A stretch of 46,773 bases of DNA from Oscillospiraceae bacterium (GTDB taxonomy: Bacteria; Bacillota; Clostridia; Oscillospirales; Oscillospiraceae), in the NCBI GenBank assembly GCA_017458335.1, contig JAFTFT010000006.1, forward strand, positions 1 through 46,773, written 5' to 3'. The notes beneath the pieces are model-generated. The model had not been told where the DNA came from and made no database searches. It saw nothing but the letters and a program-made list of their open reading frames with translations. Both the position numbers and the translations under genes were made by a program. Numbering within the stretch: position 1 is the first letter of the stretch; each line of letters starts with the position of its first letter. Positions 1 through 8,347 of the stretch are shown here, piece after piece.

Positions 1-73
1 CTAAATTATATCTCGTAAGCATGAAATAGTCAATGATGAAATGCGGTATATTTGCAATGAAATGCGTCAAATT

Positions 74-102
74 TTGAACTTATATGGATGGTTGAATATC
101 TC
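74..102 (+). promoter_or_regulatory. weak candidate promoter for the secreted protein
   Basis: TTGAAC and TATCTC are separated by 17 bases upstream of the gene starting at 241. The -10 match is poor, so this is tentative. The rest of 1-240 is A+T-rich and holds a short near-direct repeat (aatgaaatgcg-like, about 30-66), but no gene I can support. Confidence 0.25.
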
Positions 103-240
103 TTTTGAGTCAAACATACCTAAAAACGGAAATCGTCGTGACTAATTCAAACGGTATCATCGAGGATGCCGATTTCATCTCTGATGAAACCCGCGCCCGC
201 ACCACTGCAAAAAATACAAAGGCTTTAAAGGAGGTAAAAA

Positions 241-1869
241 ATGAAAAAAATTCTCAGCATTGTCTTAGCAGTTCTGCTTCTTTCCGCTCTGGGGATGTTG
301 GCTTATGCCGATGACACTGCAAGTCCCAAGACGCAGCTGCAGCTGATTGTTTCTCAGATTGACAGTCTGAAGCAGGACGACAGCACAAGAACCTGGTATT
401 ACTGCGTTACGGACATGGATCATGACGGCTGCCTGGAGTTTCTTGCGGGCTCACTTCATCCGGCGGATCGTTCGACCAATCTGAAAGTCTGGAGCGTCAG
501 CCCGGACGGCTCGGAGCTGAAAGAGTGCAGTCTGACCAAGGATAACGATGAGTCCTTCCCCGACATCATGGCCGACACCGTTGACACCTTTCATGTCAAG
601 GATACTGACACGTGGTACTACATGGTCAATGACAATGTCGTCCTTTCGGACGCCGAGGTCTATACCGTCAAAACCGCTGTCAATCTGAAAAACGGTGTTC
701 TCTCCTATGAAAGCTATGCTACGGAACACACGGTTGTGGACGGCACCGGCAAACGGCATGTCACCTGCACGGATGCGAAAGGACTCGGCATATCGGCTGC
801 TCAGTACAACGCCGCCGGCGTCAACAACTTTGCCGGCGCTGCGAGAAGCAACACGGCTTTTGAGTGGCTGGTCGCGGATGAGATTACAAATCTGGATCGT
901 CTGACAGAGAGCTATGAAGTCTTCCTGGGCACCAGAGAGCCGACCGAGGCCTTCCCGGTACCGAAGCCGGTTGCCCTTGGCGGAACACCGACTCCGGCCC
1001 CCTCGCCCCAGCCGGTTGCGCCCACGTATCTCGTGATCACCAAAAACCCCACCAACGAGAACAAAAATGTGGGCGAAAACGCGGTTTTTGTTGCCGGTGC
1101 CAGCGCGTATGAATCCCTGAACTGGACCTTTGTATCACCGGACGGCGGCGAATACACACCTGCAAACTTTGTAGCCGGCTCCGGTGCGACAATCGGCGGC
1201 GAAAACAGCTCGACAATCACCGTGATGGGTCTGGAAGAATGGATGGATGGCTGGGGTGCTTACTGCACCTTCTACTTCAAGGGCCAGACGGCACGTACCA
1301 GCACCGCCTATATCTGCGTCAACAGCGTGCCTCCCGTGCCCCCGACGCCGACTTACGGCACCATGAGCGGCACGGCCTCTGAAGCCGGCGGCGGATACGC
1401 CATCGATCTGCAGAACGGCGACCAGGTATATGTTGACAGCAATATCTGCAACATCGAGGGCAAGTTCTACGACGGCTGCTCCGCAACGGTCTATTACACC
1501 GACTATCCGAGCACCGACACCATCTACCAGGTGGATATCTGGGGCGATCCGGGATTCAATCCCCCCGACCCTCCCGAACCGACCTACGGCACCATGAACG
1601 GCACGGCCTCTGAAGCCGGCGGCGGATACGCCATCGATCTGGAAAACGGCGATCAGGTATATGTTGACAGCGGCATCTGCAATATCGAAGGCCAGTTTTA
1701 CGACGGCTGCTCCGCGATGGTGTATTATGTCGATTATCCCAGCAGCGACAACATTTACCAGGTAGATATCTGGGGCAACCAGGGGATGATCATTCCCGAA
1801 GAGCATGCCACAGGCTTTGATCCCCCCGACGATGAGCCGCATGCCACTGGTTTTAATCCTCCCGCATGA
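241..1869 (+). CDS. secreted protein with Ig-like domain and two C-terminal tandem repeats
   Basis: Predicted exported protein of 542 residues with a strong ribosome site (aaaggaggt) just before the ATG. Residues 1-23 form a Sec signal peptide ending in AYA. Residues 24 to about 230 are an unrecognised globular region. A Pro/Thr/Ala linker follows at about 240-260. Next is an Ig-like region at about 260-360 with the NPTNENKNVGENAVF and WGAYCTFYFKGQTARTSTAY patterns, which I associate with extracellular proteins of gut clostridia. The C-terminus has two nearly identical repeats of about 65-70 residues, each starting TYGTM(S/N)GTASEAGGGYAID and ending YQVDIWG, separated by proline-rich linkers. 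The last residues repeat HATGF(D/N)PP. No sortase LPxTG motif or membrane anchor is visible, so it is probably released. Binding partner and function are unknown. It is followed by its own terminator. Confidence 0.8.
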   Translation: MKKILSIVLAVLLLSALGMLAYADDTASPKTQLQLIVSQIDSLKQDDSTRTWYYCVTDMDHDGCLEFLAGSLHPADRSTNLKVWSVSPDGSELKECSLTKDNDESFPDIMADTVDTFHVKDTDTWYYMVNDNVVLSDAEVYTVKTAVNLKNGVLSYESYATEHTVVDGTGKRHVTCTDAKGLGISAAQYNAAGVNNFAGAARSNTAFEWLVADEITNLDRLTESYEVFLGTREPTEAFPVPKPVALGGTPTPAPSPQPVAPTYLVITKNPTNENKNVGENAVFVAGASAYESLNWTFVSPDGGEYTPANFVAGSGATIGGENSSTITVMGLEEWMDGWGAYCTFYFKGQTARTSTAYICVNSVPPVPPTPTYGTMSGTASEAGGGYAIDLQNGDQVYVDSNICNIEGKFYDGCSATVYYTDYPSTDTIYQVDIWGDPGFNPPDPPEPTYGTMNGTASEAGGGYAIDLENGDQVYVDSGICNIEGQFYDGCSAMVYYVDYPSSDNIYQVDIWGNQGMIIPEEHATGFDPPDDEPHATGFNPPA

Positions 1870-1881
1870 TATTGAATACGG

Positions 1882-1920
1882 CAGAGGGACGGTCAGAATC
1901 TGAACCGCCCCTCTGTTTTC
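1882..1920 (+). terminator. rho-independent terminator
   Basis: CAGAGGGACGGT pairs with ACCGCCCCTCTG with one mismatch, and the loop can extend the stem (TCAGA/TCTGA). A short T-run follows. It ends the secreted-protein gene and faces the convergent HD gene. Confidence 0.75.
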
Positions 1921-1945
1921 ATCTCTTCACTTTTTATCATCCGCG

Positions 1946-2533
1946 TTATTCTATCGTCCCCAGCTCATCCAGGTTGAGCTCAAAGGCCGGTATAAAGTGC
2001 TCCAGGAAGTAGTCCACCTCCGGCATGTGACTCTCTTCGAGAATCTTCCGGGTCTGGGCTTCCGCGGAGAGGAACTCGTTGTTGCCGGCCTTGCGCTCCT
2101 CAATGCACTTGATGTAGGCAGAGAGCTTGTCGGCGGCCTTGACGAGATCGTGGACGCGCTCCTCCGTCTCGCCGTCGAGGAGCGGCTCGTAGGCGCCGCG
2201 GAGTTCCTCCGGCAGGGTGGCGAGCAGCTTGTGGCAGGCCAGCGCCTCCACCTCCTTGTAGGCGTCTCGGATCTCATTGCTGTGGTACTTGATCGGCGTC
2301 GGGAGATCCCCGGTGAGGATCTCCGCGCTGTCGTGGAACAGCGCCACCGTGGCCGCCTCATCGGGGTTGCACGGCACATGAAACACATCGCGGCGGATCA
2401 CGCCCAGCGCGTGGGCCAGCACGGCGACCATATGGCTGTGCTCCTGAATGTTTTCCGGCAGGGAATTGCGCATCAGGCTCCAGCGGCCGATGTAGCGCAT
2501 GCGGGAGATATAGGCAAAAAAGTTCTCTTTCAT
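1946..2533 (-). CDS. yfbR: HD-domain 5'-deoxynucleotidase, YfbR-like
   Basis: A 195-residue HD-superfamily phosphohydrolase. The metal ligands of the family are visible: His32 in QEHSH, His67-Asp68 in LFHDSAE, and a downstream Asp in the helix around KAADKLSAY. Length and the opening FFAYISRMRYIGRWSLMR fit YfbR-type enzymes, which dephosphorylate deoxyribonucleoside 5'-monophosphates in the cytoplasm. It starts 25 bases after the alr stop on the same strand, so it is probably co-transcribed with alr from the promoter at 3721-3749. A related HD nucleotidase with different specificity is possible. Confidence 0.8.
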   Translation of the reverse strand: MKENFFAYISRMRYIGRWSLMRNSLPENIQEHSHMVAVLAHALGVIRRDVFHVPCNPDEAATVALFHDSAEILTGDLPTPIKYHSNEIRDAYKEVEALACHKLLATLPEELRGAYEPLLDGETEERVHDLVKAADKLSAYIKCIEERKAGNNEFLSAEAQTRKILEESHMPEVDYFLEHFIPAFELNLDELGTIE

Positions 2534-2558
2534 GAATGGATCCTTTCAGGGCGCCCGT

Positions 2559-3689
2559 TTACTCGTTCCGATAGACTCTCGGCACCCGCTTGGTGACCGA
2601 GCATAACAGCTCGTAGGGGATGGTCTGCGCCGCGTCGGAAATGGCCTGGATGTCGTTGTTCGGCCCGAAGATCTCCGCCTCGCTCCCGACCTCTGCCTCG
2701 GGAATGTCCGTGAGGTCCACCATGCACATGTCCATGCAGATGGTGCCCAGCTGCGGCGCGTCCTTTCCCTCGATCCGGTAGCTGCACCTGTTGGAGCTCA
2801 GCCGCGGCAGCCCGTCGGCGTAACCGGCGGCCAGCACGCCCATGCGGGTCCGGCGCTCCGTCATAAACCGGCGGCCGTAGCTGACACAGGTTCCGGCCTC
2901 GTGGTACTTGATGGTGCTGACGGTGGTGACCAGCCTCATTGCCGGCCGCAGGCCGAGTTTTCCACCGTCGCCGTAGCCGTAGAGCAGCAGGCCGGGCCGC
3001 ACCATGTCCATCGCCGTCTCGGGGTAGGAGACCACGGCCCCGCTGTTGGCGCAGTGCCGGATGGGGAAGCGGATCCCCGCCCTGGCCTCCACCGCGTCCA
3101 GCACCGCCGTAAAGAGCCGAAACTGCTCCCGCGTATAGGCCTGGCTTTCTTCGTCCGGCTCGTCGGACACGGCAAAGTGGGTGTAGAAGCCCTCAAAGTC
3201 CAGATTCGGCAGGCCGCAGGAGGTGATGATGTTCTGCACACCCTCCTCGAAGAGCTCGCCCTCGCAGAGATAGCCCAGGCGCGACATGCCGGTGTCGAGC
3301 TTGATGTGCAGCTTCAGCGTCTTCCCGAGCCGCACGGCCTCCTCGGAGTATTCCACGGCCTTGGCCAGGCACGTGGCCGTCTGCGTCAGGTCGTTTTGAA
3401 TGAGCATTCCGGTGTATTCTTTCGGGGTGTGCCCGAGAATCAGGACCGGCATCGTGATGCCGCCGCGGCGAAGCTCCATCGCCTCGTCCAGACAGCTGAC
3501 CGCGAGATAGTCCGCGCCCTCGTCCTGCAGCAGCTTTGAAACCCGCAGCGCGCCGTGCCCGTAGGCGTCGGCCTTCACCACGCCGAGAAAGCGGCAGCCC
3601 TCCGGAAGCACGCCTCGGATCGCATGATAATTGTGCCGGATGGCATCGAGGTCAATCTCGGCCCAGGTACGCTTCATTAAATCATCCAT
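2559..3689 (-). CDS. alr: alanine racemase
   Basis: PLP-dependent alanine racemase, supplying D-alanine for peptidoglycan. The N-terminal barrel carries the PLP lysine in VVKADAYGHG (Lys39 from the chosen start), and the C-terminal domain carries the catalytic tyrosine region VSYGRRF. The frame is open further upstream, but the ATG at 3689 is preceded by GAGG at a good distance. An overlapping ATG at 3692 is equally possible. Starts further upstream would run into the -10 box of the promoter. About 376 residues, normal for the family. First gene of a two-gene operon with the HD phosphohydrolase. Confidence 0.95.
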   Translation of the reverse strand: MDDLMKRTWAEIDLDAIRHNYHAIRGVLPEGCRFLGVVKADAYGHGALRVSKLLQDEGADYLAVSCLDEAMELRRGGITMPVLILGHTPKEYTGMLIQNDLTQTATCLAKAVEYSEEAVRLGKTLKLHIKLDTGMSRLGYLCEGELFEEGVQNIITSCGLPNLDFEGFYTHFAVSDEPDEESQAYTREQFRLFTAVLDAVEARAGIRFPIRHCANSGAVVSYPETAMDMVRPGLLLYGYGDGGKLGLRPAMRLVTTVSTIKYHEAGTCVSYGRRFMTERRTRMGVLAAGYADGLPRLSSNRCSYRIEGKDAPQLGTICMDMCMVDLTDIPEAEVGSEAEIFGPNNDIQAISDAAQTIPYELLCSVTKRVPRVYRNE

Positions 3690-3720
3690 CATCCTTGCCT
3701 CTGTTTCGAAATTCCCGGAT

Positions 3721-3749
3721 ATTATACGCATTTTCTCAGAAACTGTCAA
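3721..3749 (-). promoter_or_regulatory. sigma-A promoter of alr
   Basis: Reading the minus strand, TTGACA (3749-3744), a 17-base spacer and TATAAT (3726-3721) form a perfect consensus promoter. The leader would be only about 20 bases, which supports the alr start at 3689/3692. Confidence 0.9.
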
Positions 3750-3757
3750 TTCGCCTC

Positions 3758-3786
3758 TTGCAATCCGAATCGCTTTGTGTTACTCT
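3758..3786 (+). promoter_or_regulatory. candidate promoter of the pheST T-box operon
   Basis: TTGCAA, a 17-base spacer and TACTCT lie back to back with the alr promoter, about 30 bases before the T-box stem I. The -10 box is weak, but the position is right. Confidence 0.5.
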
Positions 3787-3814
3787 ATGCCTTGCTGTGA
3801 ACGGGAAAATAACG

Positions 3815-4147
3815 CCAAGCGGCTCGAAGAGAGTGGGGGTCACCGGCTGCAAGCCCCCTGGGTGCGCGGTGTTTGGTTCGCCCGGGAGCTCCGGCCAATC
3901 CCCGGCGTGTCGGGCGCGTTAAGCCCGTTGAAGAGTGCGGCAGCGCCCCGCCCGGTCTGTGGCCCCAACCGGCCAAAACCGGCCCAAGGGCCTGGCCCAT
4001 GACCGGCCAACCGGTCCCCACGGACCGAACCGGCCCAACGGCCCCGAGCGCGCAGCCGAAGATAGGTGGTACCGCGGAAGCTGAGCTTTCGTCCTGTTGC
4101 GTATGGCGCTGTTGCGCGCTGCGCGGGGGACGGGGGCTTGTTTTTTT
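3815..4147 (+). promoter_or_regulatory. T-box leader (tRNA-Phe sensing) of pheST
   Basis: An mRNA leader that senses uncharged tRNA and controls the downstream operon by antitermination. Landmarks are a lower stem I pairing of ggctc (3821-3825) with gagct (3886-3890); the AGAGAG element followed by a G-rich stem and the CUGCAAG-type distal loop (3829-3858); a UUC triplet at 3877-3879 placed as a phenylalanine specifier codon; and the near-consensus T-box taggtggtaccgcgg at 4063-4077, followed by the terminator. Between stem I and the T-box is an unusually long GC-rich stretch built of repeated ACCGGCC-like words (about 3950-4050). The pheST genes downstream agree with a Phe specifier. The specifier position is inferred by eye; a T-box covariance-model fold would settle it. 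Confidence 0.88.
4084..4147 (+). terminator. T-box attenuator terminator
   Basis: AGCTTTCGTCCT (4084-4095) pairs over 12 positions with GGGACGGGGGCT (4127-4138), and a run of seven T follows at 4141-4147. It lies directly after the T-box sequence, so it competes with the antiterminator. Confidence 0.85.
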
Positions 4148-4208
4148 ACCCGGCCTGCTGCGCAAACTGATGTCAGTGGAAACATATTTTCACCACAAGG
4201 AGAAACAC

Positions 4209-5234
4209 ATGAAAGAACTATTGCAGAAGCTGCACGACGCGGCGATGCAGGCGATCCTGGAGACCGAGGACGTGGACTCACTGGAGAGCCTGCGGGTGAA
4301 GTACCTGGGCAAGAAGGGCGAGCTCACGTCGATCCTGCGCCAGATGGGCCGCCTGTCGGCGGAGGAGCGTCCGGCTATGGGCCAGCTGGCGAACCAGCTG
4401 CGCGCCGAGATTGAGCAGACCCTGGAGACCCGCCGCGCGGCGCTGAACGAAGCCCGCCTGGAGATGAAACTCCTGCAGGAGACGGTGGACGTGACGCTCC
4501 CGGGCAAGAAGCAGCCCCAGGGCCACAAGCACCCCATGTACAACGTCCTGGACCAGATCAAGGACATCTTCATCGGCATGGGCTTTGAGATCGTGGACGG
4601 CCCGGAGGTGGAGCTCTCGGACTACAACTTCACGAAGCTGAACATTGACGAGGGCCACCCCTCGCGGGAGTGGACGGACACCTTCTACTTCACCGGCGAC
4701 AGCCGCATCTGCCTGCGGACCCAGACCTCCCCGATGCAGATCCACGCCATGGAGACCAGGCCCCTGCCGATCCGCATGATCGCGCCGGGCCGGGTCTACC
4801 GCAAGGACGAGGTGGACGCGACCCACTCTCCCATGTTCCACCAGATCGAGGGCATGGTCATCGACAAGGGCGTCACCATGTCGGACCTGAAGGCGACGCT
4901 GAACCTGGTGGTGGAGAAGATCTACGGCAAGGGCACGGTGACGCGCTTCCGTCCGCACCACTTCCCCTTCACCGAGCCGAGCTGTGAGCTGGACATCCAG
5001 TGCCACAAGTGCGGCGGCCGCGGCTGCCCCACCTGCAAGGGCGAGGGCTGGATCGAGGTCCTGGGCGCCGGCATGGTGCACCCGAAGGTGCTGGCGGGCT
5101 GCGGCATCGACCCGGACGTCTACTCCGGCTGGGCCTTCGGCATGGGCCTGGAGCGCCTGGCCATGGGCGAGTACAAGATCACGGACCTGCGTCTCATCTT
5201 CGAGAACGACGTGCGGTTCCTGGAGCAGTTTTAA
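4209..5234 (+). CDS. pheS: phenylalanyl-tRNA synthetase alpha subunit
   Basis: Catalytic alpha subunit of the (alpha-beta)2 enzyme that charges tRNA-Phe. It has an N-terminal coiled coil (about 1-90) and a class II catalytic core with the HPMYNVLDQI region, motif 2 around RVYRKDEVDATHSPMFHQIEG, and motif 3 GMGLERLAMGEYKI at the end. A CHKCGGRGCPTCKG four-cysteine stretch near residue 260 is seen in many clostridial PheS proteins. The ATG at 4209 has aaggag 6 bases upstream. Starts further upstream in this frame would lie inside the T-box leader. 341 residues, normal. Wobble positions are strongly G/C, more so than in most neighbours. pheT follows 12 bases later. Confidence 0.96.
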   Translation: MKELLQKLHDAAMQAILETEDVDSLESLRVKYLGKKGELTSILRQMGRLSAEERPAMGQLANQLRAEIEQTLETRRAALNEARLEMKLLQETVDVTLPGKKQPQGHKHPMYNVLDQIKDIFIGMGFEIVDGPEVELSDYNFTKLNIDEGHPSREWTDTFYFTGDSRICLRTQTSPMQIHAMETRPLPIRMIAPGRVYRKDEVDATHSPMFHQIEGMVIDKGVTMSDLKATLNLVVEKIYGKGTVTRFRPHHFPFTEPSCELDIQCHKCGGRGCPTCKGEGWIEVLGAGMVHPKVLAGCGIDPDVYSGWAFGMGLERLAMGEYKITDLRLIFENDVRFLEQF

Positions 5235-5246
5235 GGAGGTGCCGGC

Positions 5247-7943
5247 ATGAATCTTTCCAGAAAATGGCTCACCGAGTTCGTCGACCTGCCGCTCGCGGAG
5301 ATTGACGACCGCAGCTTTGCCGAGGCCATGACGGTCTCCGGCTCCAAGGTCGAGGTGACCGAGGACCTCTCCGCCCACCTGAAGAACGTCGTCGTCGGCC
5401 GCGTCCTCACGATGGAGCGCCACCCCGACTCGGACCACATGTGGGTCCTCCAGCTGGACGCCGGCCGCGCGGCCCCGGTCCAGATCGTCACCGGCGCCTG
5501 GAACGTCCACGAGGGCGACCTGGTGCCCGCGGCCCTGGACGGCGCGCTGCTCCCCACCGGGGCTGAGATCCGCGCCGGCACCCTCCGGGGCGTCCGCTCC
5601 GAGGGCATGCTCTGCTCCCTGAAGGAGCTGAACCTCACAACCCATGACTACCCCTATGCCGAGATTCACGCCGCCGCCGTCCTTGGGGACTACCACCCCC
5701 TGGACAAGGCAAAGCCCTCGATCCCGGCGGACATCGCCCCCGGCGACAAGATCTTCGGCAGCGTCCTGGCTGCCTCGGTCACGTCCCTCCGCCGCGGCGC
5801 GGACGGCGACACCTGGGACCTGGACCTGAGCCTCTCCGGCCGCTCCGTCACGGCCTCCACCCGCTGCTCCAACCTCCACCCGGGCGACCTCGTTGCCCTG
5901 GATACCCGCACAAACCACGTCTGCAAGCTGAGTGACCTCCGCGCCGAGCAGAAGGAGTTCCCCCACTGCATCCCCGACGGCATCTTCATCCTCCGCGAGG
6001 ACGCCCGCCCCGGCGACGACATCGCCGCCCTCACGGGAAACGACGACCACGTGGTGGAGTTCGAGATCACGCCCAACCGCCCCGACTGCCTCTGCATGAT
6101 CGGCCTGGCCCGCGAAGCCGCCGTGACCTTCCACAAGCCCCTGCTCCTGCACACCCCGGTGGTGAAGGCAGAAGCCGGCGGGGATATCCGGGACCTCACG
6201 AAGGTCGTCGTGGAGGAGCCGTCCCTCTGCCGCCGCTACACCGCCCGCATGGTGAAGAACGTCAGGATCGGGCCCTCCCCGGCCTGGATGCGCGAGCGGA
6301 TCCGCAACGCCGGCATGCGCCCCATCAACAACCTGGTGGACATCACCAACTACGTCATGATGGAGTACGGCCAGCCCATGCACGCCTTCGACTTCTCCTG
6401 CGTGAGCGGCGGCGAGATCCGCGTCCGCTGCGCCCGCCCGGGCGAGACCATCCAGACCCTGGACGGCACCGACCGCGCCCTGACCGAGACCATGCTCTGC
6501 ATCTGCGACACCGAGAAGCCTGTGGGCGTGGCCGGCGTCATGGGCGGCGCCAACAGTGAGATCGTGGGCGACACGGCCATGGTCCTCTTCGAGAGCGCCA
6601 ACTTCGACGGCGTCTCTATCCGCCGCACCGCCACCGCCCTGGGCATGCGGACGGATGCTTCTTCCCGCTACGAGAAGGGCCTCGACCCCGAGAACACCTA
6701 CGCGGCCGTCCAGCGCGCCTGCGAGCTGGTGGAGCTCCTGGGCTGCGGCGAGGTGGTGGAGGGCGTCATCGACGTCTACCCGGCCGGCCGCCGCGAGACC
6801 GTCCTCCAGCTCGAGCCGGAGAAGATCAACGCCCTCCTGGGCACCGACATCGACGTGCCCACCATGACCGCCATCCTCCGGGAGCTCGGCTTCACCGTCG
6901 AGGGCGAGACCGTCCGCGTCCCCAGCTGGCGCGGCGATGTGGAGCATTACTCCGACCTGGCCGAGGAGGTGGCCCGCTTCTACGGCTACAACGAGATCCC
7001 GACCCGCTTCACCGGCGCCATCAGCACCTGCGGCGGCTTCACCCCCGAGCAGCTCTGCGAGCGAAAGATCGGCGAGATCTGCCGCGGCATCGGCCTGGAC
7101 GAGATCATTACCTACTCCTTCATCAGCCCCACGTATTATGACAAGATCTGCCTTCCCGCCGACTCACCCCTGCGCGACAGCCTCCGGATCCTGAACCCCC
7201 TGGGCGAGGACACCTCCATCATGCGCACCACGATCCTGCCGTCCATGCTGGAGATCCTGACGCGGAATTATAATTACCGGAATCCGGCTGCCCGCCTCTA
7301 CGAGATCGGCCGGACCTACCACAAGAGGGAAGACGGCCTCGCGGACGAGCCGAAGACGGTCTCCCTGGGCGCCTATGGCCCTGACATGGACTTCTTCACT
7401 CTGAAAGGCTGGGTCGAGGAGCTGCTGGATGGCCTGGATACGGCGAAGCCGCGGTTCAAGGCCGAGACCTCGAACCCGTCCTACCATCCCGGACGCTGCG
7501 CCACCGTCTGGATCGGGGACCGCTGCGTCGGCACCCTGGGCCAGATCCATCCCCGGGTCATGCGGAATTACTCGGTGGACGCGGAATTTTACTGTGCCCA
7601 GCTGAGCTTCGAAGCCTTGTTCGAGGCCCGGGGCGGGGTACCGGTCTTCAAGCCCCTGCCGAAGTATCCGGCGGTCACCCGCGACATCGCGGTGATCTGT
7701 GATCTGACGATTCCGGCGGGCGAGATGGAAGAGACGATCCTGGCGGCCGGGGGAGAAAGGCTGATCGACTGCACGGTCTTCGACGTCTACACCGGCACCC
7801 ACATCGTCCAGGGCAAGAAGTCCGTCGCCTTTTCCCTGACCATGCGCGACGAGAACCAGACCCTGACCGACGAGCACGCAGAAGAGGTCGTAAGGAGCGT
7901 TCTGCAGGCCTTGAAGGAAAAATATGGCGCCGAAATGCGCTGA
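5247..7943 (+). CDS. pheT: phenylalanyl-tRNA synthetase beta subunit with an insertion
   Basis: Beta subunit of phenylalanyl-tRNA synthetase: N-terminal tRNA-binding OB fold, B3/B4 editing domain, B5 domains (GYNEIPTRF), and a C-terminal anticodon-recognition FDX-ACB domain (ITRDIAVICDL-like). The start has GGAGGT at an ideal distance. At 898 residues it is about 100 longer than the usual PheT. The extra length lies at about residues 138-238, splitting the junction that normally reads roughly HD(F/Y)PYA-IxDGIF. The inserted stretch contains GDKIFGSVLAA and ends EFPHC, and could form a small extra beta domain. Editing-domain and B5 motifs look intact, so the gene should be functional. It is co-transcribed with pheS under T-box control. 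Confidence 0.95.
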   Translation: MNLSRKWLTEFVDLPLAEIDDRSFAEAMTVSGSKVEVTEDLSAHLKNVVVGRVLTMERHPDSDHMWVLQLDAGRAAPVQIVTGAWNVHEGDLVPAALDGALLPTGAEIRAGTLRGVRSEGMLCSLKELNLTTHDYPYAEIHAAAVLGDYHPLDKAKPSIPADIAPGDKIFGSVLAASVTSLRRGADGDTWDLDLSLSGRSVTASTRCSNLHPGDLVALDTRTNHVCKLSDLRAEQKEFPHCIPDGIFILREDARPGDDIAALTGNDDHVVEFEITPNRPDCLCMIGLAREAAVTFHKPLLLHTPVVKAEAGGDIRDLTKVVVEEPSLCRRYTARMVKNVRIGPSPAWMRERIRNAGMRPINNLVDITNYVMMEYGQPMHAFDFSCVSGGEIRVRCARPGETIQTLDGTDRALTETMLCICDTEKPVGVAGVMGGANSEIVGDTAMVLFESANFDGVSIRRTATALGMRTDASSRYEKGLDPENTYAAVQRACELVELLGCGEVVEGVIDVYPAGRRETVLQLEPEKINALLGTDIDVPTMTAILRELGFTVEGETVRVPSWRGDVEHYSDLAEEVARFYGYNEIPTRFTGAISTCGGFTPEQLCERKIGEICRGIGLDEIITYSFISPTYYDKICLPADSPLRDSLRILNPLGEDTSIMRTTILPSMLEILTRNYNYRNPAARLYEIGRTYHKREDGLADEPKTVSLGAYGPDMDFFTLKGWVEELLDGLDTAKPRFKAETSNPSYHPGRCATVWIGDRCVGTLGQIHPRVMRNYSVDAEFYCAQLSFEALFEARGGVPVFKPLPKYPAVTRDIAVICDLTIPAGEMEETILAAGGERLIDCTVFDVYTGTHIVQGKKSVAFSLTMRDENQTLTDEHAEEVVRSVLQALKEKYGAEMR

Positions 7944-7968
7944 CTACTACAAAATGTGCAAAAAAGTC

Positions 7969-7996
7969 TTTACTTGAGCACAAGTTATGGTATAAT
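7969..7996 (+). promoter_or_regulatory. promoter of the ireB-prsW-XRE genes
   Basis: A perfect TATAAT (7991-7996) with an extended -10 TGG just before it, and TTTACT 16 bases upstream as a partial -35. It sits 42 bases before the IreB-family start. Confidence 0.8.
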
Positions 7997-8037
7997 GGCT
8001 TACAGAAGTCCATAGGAACGGAAGGGAAGTGGTTTTG

Positions 8038-8280
8038 ATGCAGGATGTCACGAGGAAGTTTGCGGCACTTGACAGTAAGGCCGAGATGAAGGAGATTCTC
8101 TCCTCCGTATACAATTCCCTCATGGTCAAGGGTTACAACCCGATTAACCAGATCGTCGGATATATCCTCTCTGAGGATCCGACCTATATCACCAGCTACA
8201 ACAACGCACGCAGCCTGATCTGCCGGCTGGACCGGGATGAACTGCTGCAGGAGCTGCTGAAGACCTATCTGGACAAGTGA
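8038..8280 (+). CDS. ireB: IreB-family regulatory phosphoprotein
   Basis: A small 80-residue cytosolic protein of the IreB/YrzL (UPF0297) family. The family pattern LDSKAEMKEILSSVYNSL, KGYNPINQIVGYILSEDP and YITSYNNARSLI is clear. In Enterococcus, IreB is phosphorylated by the PASTA kinase IreK and modulates envelope-stress responses; that role is transferred here from the family. I chose ATG 8038, which has GAAGGGAA about 9 bases upstream; an in-frame GTG at 8029 is too close to it. A hairpin and the PrsW-like gene follow. Confidence 0.9.
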   Translation: MQDVTRKFAALDSKAEMKEILSSVYNSLMVKGYNPINQIVGYILSEDPTYITSYNNARSLICRLDRDELLQELLKTYLDK

Positions 8281-8296
8281 GCATCCACTATTTTGA

Positions 8297-8319
8297 TAAG
8301 CCCGGCACTGCCGGGCTTA
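8297..8319 (+). other. intergenic hairpin between ireB and prsW
   Basis: TAAGCCCGGC pairs perfectly with GCCGGGCTTA around a 3-base loop. No T-run follows, so it is more likely an RNA-processing, stability or leaky-termination element than a full terminator. Confidence 0.6.
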
Positions 8320-8347
8320 TACTCTATACAGGGAGTCTGAAAAGAAC

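Noticed and set aside
105-314. Short open frame overlapping the start of the secreted protein
   Set aside because: It runs through the ribosome site and signal peptide of a well-supported gene, has no ribosome site of its own, and shows no recognisable family.
4278-6947. Very long minus-strand open frame antisense to pheST
   Set aside because: A by-product of strong G/C at third positions in pheS and pheT; the translation is low-complexity (H, D, G, V, A, L) and matches no family.
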